Assembly: GCA_030642565.1 (NCBI GenBank)
Contig: DAOWNM010000091.1
Span: forward strand, 1-9,226
Reading direction: 5' to 3'
DNA: 9,226 nt
Origin: Bacteroidota bacterium
GTDB lineage: Bacteria; Bacteroidota; Bacteroidia; Bacteroidales; GCA-2748055
Positions 5,125 to 9,226 of this stretch are shown piece by piece; position 1 is the first letter of the stretch, and every line of letters begins with the position of its first letter. Made by a program: the position numbers and the translations under genes. The notes beneath the pieces were generated by a model. That model made no database searches and was not told where the DNA came from. It saw only the letters and a list, made by a program, of their open reading frames with translations.

Positions 5125-6858
5125 ATGGAGACAGAGACAAAAAAGAAGGAAACTGAGGAGAAAACAGCCGGACAAAAGATGACCGGAGCCGAAGCCCTTA
5201 TAAAAGCTTTGCTGGAGGAGGGAGTAGATACTGCTTTTGGCTATATAGGAGGAGCCATAATGCCCATTTACGATGCATTGTTTCATTATGAGGATCAGTT
5301 GAAGCATGTGATGGTGCGGCACGAACAGGGGGCCATCCATGCAGCTGAGGGCTATGCCAGGATCTCCAGAAAACCGGGTGTATGTTTGACCACTTCGGGA
5401 CCAGGTGCTACCAATCTGGTAACCGGGCTGGCCAATGCCATGCTCGATTCCGTACCACTGGTCTGTATTACCGGGCAGGTGGGCGCCCCTATGCTGGGAA
5501 CAGATGCTTTCCAGGAGACCGATATGGTCAGTGTTTCCATGCCGCTCACCAAATGGAACTACCAGATAACCAATGCCGATGAGGTCTGCGATGTTATAGC
5601 CAAGGCTTTTTTCTATGCCAATTCAGGGCGGCCCGGCCCGGTGCTGATCGATATTGCGAAGACTGCTCAGGTTGAAGAGGTTGAGTTTAACTATAAGAAA
5701 CGGACACAGGTGAGGAGTTACCTGCCCAATCCAAAACCAGACCCTGCAAGTATTGAGGCGGCAGCCGGGTTGATCAATCAAGCAGAGCGTCCTTTTGTGC
5801 TTTGCGGACATGGAGTGACCATCTCCAGGGCCGAAAAGGAGTTTATGAAGTTGGTTGAACTAGCTCAGATTCCCGTCGGACATACACTGAATGGTTTATC
5901 CGCCTTTCCGGAAGATCATCCTCTTTCCGTAGGCATGCTGGGGATGCATGGTAACTATGCACCCAACGTGAATACCAACAATTGTGATGTACTGATCGCC
6001 ATTGGAATGCGGTTCGATGACCGGGTAACCGGGACTGTGAATACTTACGCCAAACAGGCCAAGGTGATCCATATTGAGATCGATCCTTCCGAGATCGATA
6101 AGATTATCAAGACCGATGTGGCCATTAACGCCGATGCCAAGCAGGCACTCCAGCTGTTGCTTCCGAAGATTAAACCCGCCGAGCACAGTGAATGGCTTAA
6201 CTCGTTTAAGGAACTGGAGAAGAAAGAGATAGAGAAGGTGATCAACAAGGATTGCTTTTCAAATGATCCCAAGATGCATATGGGAGAAGTAATCCATAAT
6301 TTATCAGTGAAGACCGATGGAAGGGCCATAGTTGTTACCGATGTGGGCCAGCACCAGATGGCAGCAGCCAGGTATTACAAGCATAAGGAGCCCAACTCCT
6401 GGGTCTCTTCGGGTGGATTGGGAACCATGGGTTTCGGGGTGCCGGCTGCTATGGGTGTGGCCTTTACCAATCCCGATCGTCCGCTGGTTTCCATTTCGGG
6501 CGATGGTGGCTTTCAGATGACCATCCAGGAGCTGGGTACCATTGCCCAGTACAACCTGCCGGTGAAGATGATTCTGCTGAATAATCAGTATCTGGGTATG
6601 GTACGGCAGTGGCAGGAGCTGTTTAATGAGCGCCGTTATGCCAGTACCGGGCTTACCAATCCCGATTTTATCAAGATTGCCGAGGGTTTTGGGGTTCCGG
6701 GAAGGAAGATCACCGACCGGGAGGAGCTGAGCCAGGCACTGGATGAATTGCTGGCCAAAGAGGGTCCCTGCCTGCTGGAAATAGGGATTCAGCAAGAGGG
6801 GAATATCTTTCCCATGATTACCCCGGGCGCATCAGTTTCAGATATCCGTTTAGATTAA
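5125..6858 (+). CDS. ilvB: Acetolactate synthase large (catalytic) subunit IlvB
   Basis: The catalytic subunit of acetohydroxyacid synthase condenses pyruvate with pyruvate or 2-ketobutyrate using thiamine diphosphate, with FAD as structural cofactor. With the start at 5125 it is 577 residues. The N-terminal TPP-binding domain has RHEQGAIHAAEGYAR with catalytic Glu67 and SGPGATNLVTG. The central FAD-type domain follows. The C-terminal domain has the ThDP motif GDGGFQ...LLNNQ (459-488) and QYLGMVRQWQELF. The frame is open from ATG 5041, inside ilvD, with other ATGs at 5089 and 5125. I prefer 5125 because it gives a normal short lead-in (METETKKK) before MTGAEALIKALL; 5089, overlapping the ilvD stop by 11 bp, is possible by translational coupling. 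The usually conserved GYPGG loop reads GYIGG here (Ile41). ilvN, encoding the regulatory partner, follows after 21 bp. Confidence 0.95.
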   Translation: METETKKKETEEKTAGQKMTGAEALIKALLEEGVDTAFGYIGGAIMPIYDALFHYEDQLKHVMVRHEQGAIHAAEGYARISRKPGVCLTTSGPGATNLVTGLANAMLDSVPLVCITGQVGAPMLGTDAFQETDMVSVSMPLTKWNYQITNADEVCDVIAKAFFYANSGRPGPVLIDIAKTAQVEEVEFNYKKRTQVRSYLPNPKPDPASIEAAAGLINQAERPFVLCGHGVTISRAEKEFMKLVELAQIPVGHTLNGLSAFPEDHPLSVGMLGMHGNYAPNVNTNNCDVLIAIGMRFDDRVTGTVNTYAKQAKVIHIEIDPSEIDKIIKTDVAINADAKQALQLLLPKIKPAEHSEWLNSFKELEKKEIEKVINKDCFSNDPKMHMGEVIHNLSVKTDGRAIVVTDVGQHQMAAARYYKHKEPNSWVSSGGLGTMGFGVPAAMGVAFTNPDRPLVSISGDGGFQMTIQELGTIAQYNLPVKMILLNNQYLGMVRQWQELFNERRYASTGLTNPDFIKIAEGFGVPGRKITDREELSQALDELLAKEGPCLLEIGIQQEGNIFPMITPGASVSDIRLD

Positions 6859-6879
6859 TAAATAAAAGGAAGAAAGAGT

Positions 6880-7437
6880 ATGGAAAAGGAATATACAATA
6901 TCGGTTTTTAGTGAGCACAAGGTGGGTCTCCTGCACCGGATCACTGTGATTTTCTCACGCAGGAAGATCAATATTGAAAGTTTAAATACATCTGAATCTG
7001 AGGTGAGGGGGATCTATCGGTTCACTATTGTGATCCATGCCACTGAGGATATGACCAAGACGGTGACCAAACAGATCGAGAAGCAGATCGGGATACTGAA
7101 GGCATTCTACCATACCCTGGATGAGATTGTATACCAAGAGATCGCACTTTACAAAGTGCCTACAGCTTCATTTGCCAACGGGAACGAGGTAGAGAGGCTG
7201 ATCCGCAAGCACAATGCAAGGATTCTTACCATTGAACCGGAATATATTGTCGTTGAGAAAACCGGTCATAAAGAGGAGACCAGGCAGCTCTTCAGGGAGC
7301 TTGAATCGTATGGTGTGCTCCAGTTTGCAAGATCGGGCCGGATTGCACTTACCAAGCAGATCAAGGAGATCTCGGCCTACCTGAAGGAGATTGATACACA
7401 CCATCAGGCCACAGCCAATGATACCGTAACCTATTAA
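6880..7437 (+). CDS. ilvN: Acetolactate synthase small (regulatory) subunit
   Basis: This subunit stimulates IlvB and normally confers feedback inhibition by valine. The 185-residue length fits the long IlvH-like form. An ACT domain (about residues 4-77) with VGLLHRITVIFSRRKINIESL is followed by the small-subunit C-terminal domain (about 83-170; YQEIALYKVP, ILTIEPEYIVVEKTG, GVLQFARSGRIAL). A purine-rich stretch (AAAGGAAGAAAGAG) precedes the ATG by a few bases. In the valine-binding loop the E. coli IlvH segment ENESG corresponds to EHKVG here. The glycine is kept (Gly16), but the asparagine that contacts valine (Asn11 in E. coli) is His13. The second conserved asparagine, in NIESL, is kept (Asn31). 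Its place directly behind ilvB fits a two-subunit enzyme made in step. Confidence 0.93.
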   Translation: MEKEYTISVFSEHKVGLLHRITVIFSRRKINIESLNTSESEVRGIYRFTIVIHATEDMTKTVTKQIEKQIGILKAFYHTLDEIVYQEIALYKVPTASFANGNEVERLIRKHNARILTIEPEYIVVEKTGHKEETRQLFRELESYGVLQFARSGRIALTKQIKEISAYLKEIDTHHQATANDTVTY

Positions 7438-7476
7438 CCAATAGTGATTAACAATTAACAAATAACCAATAACATT
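7434..7476 (+). repeat. AT-rich short repeats in the ilvN-ilvC spacer
   Basis: The 47-bp gap before ilvC is almost entirely A/T plus C and is built of related short words. AACCAATA occurs at 7436-7443 and 7464-7471, and TTAACAA occurs in tandem at 7448-7454 and 7455-7461. The repeat begins inside the ilvN stop. Low-complexity spacers of TTAACAA/CCAATAAC words are, as I recall, common in Bacteroidales. No hairpin, consensus promoter or clear Shine-Dalgarno was seen, so ilvC is probably read from the operon transcript. Confidence 0.5.
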
Positions 7477-7484
7477 TTTACAAA

Positions 7485-8534
7485 ATGGCAAAATTGAATT
7501 TTGGCGGCGTTGAGGAGAATGTCGTAACCCGGGAAGAGTTTCCCCTTTCAAAGGCACAGGAGGTGCTGAAGGATGAAGTGATTGCAATCATCGGATACGG
7601 TGTACAGGGCCCGGCCCAGGCACTGAATCTGAAAGACAACGGGATCAACGTGATCATCGGTCAGGCACCCGAATTCAAAGCGGATTGGGACCGGGCAGTA
7701 AATGATGGCTTTGTACCCGGTGAATCCCTTTTTACCATTGAGGAGGCTGCGGAGAAGGCAACAGTGATTCAGTACCTGGTATCGGATGCGGCGCAGCGCA
7801 CCGTATGGCCCAAACTGGAGCCGTGCCTGAAGGAGGGTGATGCACTCTATTTCTCACATGGATTCTCAATAACCTATAAGGAGCAGACCGGTGTGATTCC
7901 TCCCAGGAATGTGGATGTGATCCTGGTGGCCCCCAAGGGTTCCGGTACCAGTGTAAGGCGCAATTTCCTGGCCGGAACAGGGATCAACTCCAGTTATGCT
8001 GTTTTCCAGGACTACACCGGGAATGCCGAGGAGCGCACCCTGGCCCTGGGGATCGGGATCGGATCGGGATATCTCTTTCCAACCACCTTTGAAGATGAAG
8101 TATACAGCGACCTTACCGGCGAACGTGGTGTGTTGATGGGCGCTCTGGCAGGGATCATGGAGGCTCAGTACCAGGTGTTGAGGGAGAACGGACACTCACC
8201 CTCAGAGGCATTCAATGAGACTGTAGAGGAGCTGACGCAGAGTCTGATTCGCCTGGTGGACGAGAACGGTATGGACTGGATGTATAGCAACTGCAGTGCT
8301 ACTGCCCAGCGGGGTGCGCTTGACTGGAAACCCAAATTCAGGGATGCCACGCTTCCCGTTTTCAATGATCTCTATAACAGGGTAAAGAGTGGTGAAGAGA
8401 CCAAAGTTGTTCTGGAAAAGACCAGTGGAGCAGACTACAAAGACCATCTTGAAGCTGAGCTGAAGGAACTTAGGGAGTCTGAGATGTGGCAGGCGGGAGC
8501 AACGGTAAGGAGTCTGCGGCCCAGGGACAATTAA
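7485..8534 (+). CDS. ilvC: Ketol-acid reductoisomerase IlvC
   Basis: This enzyme rearranges and reduces acetolactate and acetohydroxybutyrate to the dihydroxy acids used by IlvD, with Mg2+ and a nicotinamide cofactor. The 349-residue protein closely follows the Bacteroides-type enzyme of about 347 residues. It has IIGYGVQGPAQALNLKDNG (Rossmann motif, about 35-53), SHGFSITY with His125, APKGSGTSVRRNF with Lys151, SDLTGERG with metal ligands Asp209 and Glu213, and FNETVEEL with Glu245 and Glu249. The C-terminal segment is SEMWQAGATVRSLRP. The loop after the second Rossmann strand, GQAPEFKADWDRA (59-71), differs from the Bacteroides version as I remember it. It is two residues longer, has no arginine at the start, and has Asp67 where Ser/Thr is usual. 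This may change the NADPH preference. It is the last gene of the operon. Confidence 0.96.
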   Translation: MAKLNFGGVEENVVTREEFPLSKAQEVLKDEVIAIIGYGVQGPAQALNLKDNGINVIIGQAPEFKADWDRAVNDGFVPGESLFTIEEAAEKATVIQYLVSDAAQRTVWPKLEPCLKEGDALYFSHGFSITYKEQTGVIPPRNVDVILVAPKGSGTSVRRNFLAGTGINSSYAVFQDYTGNAEERTLALGIGIGSGYLFPTTFEDEVYSDLTGERGVLMGALAGIMEAQYQVLRENGHSPSEAFNETVEELTQSLIRLVDENGMDWMYSNCSATAQRGALDWKPKFRDATLPVFNDLYNRVKSGEETKVVLEKTSGADYKDHLEAELKELRESEMWQAGATVRSLRPRDN

Positions 8535-8538
8535 GAGT

Positions 8539-8568
8539 CGGTTATTGCCAGAACCGCTTTTTCTTCTT
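8539..8568 (+). terminator. Probable terminator of the ilv operon
   Basis: CGGTT (8539-8543) pairs with AACCG (8552-8556) around an eight-base loop, followed by C and the pyrimidine-rich run TTTTTCTTCTT (8558-8568). The stem is short, so efficiency is uncertain, but it lies 5 bp after the ilvC stop (8532-8534) and just before the next gene's promoter. It overlaps the -33 region of that promoter. Confidence 0.5.
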
Positions 8569-8575
8569 AAATTTG
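8544..8575 (+). promoter_or_regulatory. Promoter of the SRP RNA gene
   Basis: TAAATTTG at 8568-8575 is an exact TAnnTTTG -7 box. ATTG at 8544-8547 is a one-mismatch -33 box with 20 bp between them. The predicted transcription start near 8580 agrees with the first base of the closing stem of the SRP RNA at 8581, so promoter and RNA end support each other. Confidence 0.65.
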
Positions 8576-8580
8576 CCGTT

Positions 8581-8679
8581 CGGGCAAGTCTTATACGACC
8601 AGCTCCTGCTCAATTCCCCCAGGACCGGAAGGTAGCAAGGGTACGCGGTTGTAGCGGTGCGATATAAGTAGCTTGCCCG
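8581..8679 (+). ncRNA. ffs: Signal recognition particle RNA (4.5S-type, small bacterial)
   Basis: About 99 nt are closed by a perfect 8-bp terminal stem, CGGGCAAG (8581-8588) with CTTGCCCG (8672-8679). The apex carries the SRP signature CAGGACCGGAAGGTAGCAAGG: a GGAA tetraloop at 8627-8630 on an ACC/GGT stem, followed by the asymmetric-loop AGCA that binds the Ffh M domain. This matches E. coli 4.5S RNA (CAGGTCCGGAAGGAAGCAGC) at the functional core. The RNA works with Ffh and FtsY to target membrane proteins co-translationally. There is no Alu domain, as expected for a Gram-negative-type SRP RNA. It sits between ilvC and a membrane-protein gene and appears to be its own transcription unit. Confidence 0.92.
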
Positions 8680-8686
8680 TTTTTTT
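8672..8686 (+). terminator. T-tract terminating the SRP RNA
   Basis: The 3' arm of the SRP RNA closing stem (8672-8679) runs straight into seven T (8680-8686). The terminal GC-rich stem of the RNA plus this tract would form an intrinsic terminator, so the mature 3' end should lie within or just before the T-run. Confidence 0.55.
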
Positions 8687-8721
8687 GCATCTTATTTAAC
8701 TAACTATAAGAATCTTAAATC

Positions 8722-9226
8722 ATGGAAGAAAAAGTAAAAGCACCTTTCTGGAAACCCGCCCTGATCTATGGGGCCATTCTTGGTTTTGTATCTGTTTTCC
8801 TTTCACTGGTTTTCTATTTTATTGGAATGGCTACCGACAGCTGGACGAATTGGGTTAATATGTTGATCATCCTTGCCCTGCTGGTCTATCTGATGCTACA
8901 CTACAGGAAGGAGTACCTTGGAGGGTACGCAAGTTTCGGACAGATATTCGTTATGGTGCTTGTTTCTGCTGGTATTGTCTCCACAATCATCGGAGCTCTG
9001 TACACCTACCTGCTTTATTCGGTCATTGAACCTGGTCTTGTGGAGCAGCTAAAGATCGCGACAGAAGAGAAGATCATGAGCAACTCCAGAATTCCGGAGA
9101 GCATGTACGACGACATCTTTGAAAAGATGGAGAAGCGTACCACTGCAGCCTTTATGACCAAGATGTCATTGATTATGGGTCTTATTGTGAATGCCATTAT
9201 CGGACTGATAGTAGCGGCCTTTATCA
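8722..9226 (+). CDS. DUF4199 family membrane protein (partial, 3' end outside window)
   Basis: An open frame of about 168 codons runs from ATG 8722 to the window edge. It starts MEEKVKAPFWKPALIYGAIL and has four hydrophobic helices at about residues 11-33, 43-59, 72-98 and 143-168. Between helices 2 and 3 is HYRKEYLGGYASFGQIF, and after helix 3 TYLLYSVIEPGLVEQ. This 'YR-x-x-x-LGGY-x-SFG-x-x-F' wording and the four-helix layout are those of the DUF4199 family, found in Bacteroidota, whose function is unknown. The segment between helices 3 and 4 (about 100-142) is charged and probably extramembrane. In related genomes, as I recall, this gene often precedes a glycosyltransferase gene and pyrC; that neighbourhood is outside the window. 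It lies 43 bp past the SRP RNA stem, with no strong Shine-Dalgarno. Confidence 0.82.
   Translation, partial: MEEKVKAPFWKPALIYGAILGFVSVFLSLVFYFIGMATDSWTNWVNMLIILALLVYLMLHYRKEYLGGYASFGQIFVMVLVSAGIVSTIIGALYTYLLYSVIEPGLVEQLKIATEEKIMSNSRIPESMYDDIFEKMEKRTTAAFMTKMSLIMGLIVNAIIGLIVAAFI

Noticed and set aside
6304..6795. 163-codon minus-strand ORF opposite ilvB
   Set aside because: It is antisense of the highly conserved thiamine-binding domain, with no recognisable domain of its own.
7168..7587. 139-codon minus-strand ORF across the ilvN-ilvC junction
   Set aside because: It crosses two well-supported genes in antisense and resembles no known protein.
9015..9197. 60-codon minus-strand ORF near the right edge
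   Set aside because: It is antisense of the DUF4199 frame, which is open to the window edge and has membrane-protein character.
1..9226. CRISPR arrays, insertion sequences, tRNA genes, phage or toxin-antitoxin genes
   Set aside because: I saw no spaced repeats, transposase-like frames, terminal inverted repeats or cloverleaf sequences; the genes are ordinary chromosomal ones.

Overview
The window looks like a chromosomal segment of a Bacteroidota bacterium, most likely from the Bacteroidales/Marinilabiliales side. Three things point that way. IlvC is the Bacteroides-type ketol-acid reductoisomerase of about 350 residues. A DUF4199 membrane protein is present, a family typical of this phylum. 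Promoters match the Bacteroidota pattern TTTG ... TAnnTTTG. The species cannot be named from the sequence.

Left part (1-1640): the last 29 codons of a TrkH-type potassium transporter run rightward and stop at 90. A YciO/Sua5-family gene (219-836) and a rhomboid protease gene (990-1640) run leftward. Two short coding-like stretches lie in the gaps around the YciO gene and look like gene debris. One is a piece of a CoA-binding-domain gene (87-218, minus); the other is the tail of a GNAT acetyltransferase (901-1017, plus).

Middle (1641-3269): a 57-bp divergent spacer separates the rhomboid gene from rmuC (1698-3044). The 225-bp gap after rmuC holds a complete transcription attenuator. It contains a consensus promoter, a 22-codon leader peptide gene with 12 Ile/Leu/Val codons among 13 consecutive codons, an 11-bp antiterminator stem, and an overlapping Rho-independent terminator ending in nine T. 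This sits directly in front of ilvD and is the most interesting signal in the window.

Operon (3270-8534): ilvD, ilvB, ilvN and ilvC, all rightward, encode the common isoleucine/valine pathway. IlvB with IlvN makes acetolactate or acetohydroxybutyrate, IlvC reduces and isomerises it, and IlvD dehydrates the diol to the 2-keto acid. Gaps are 25, 21 and 47 bp. The last gap is AT-rich and repetitive.

Right end (8535-9226): a probable ilvC terminator is followed by a consensus promoter, the small SRP RNA gene (ffs, about 8581-8679) with its own T-tract, and the start of a DUF4199 membrane protein gene that runs off the window.
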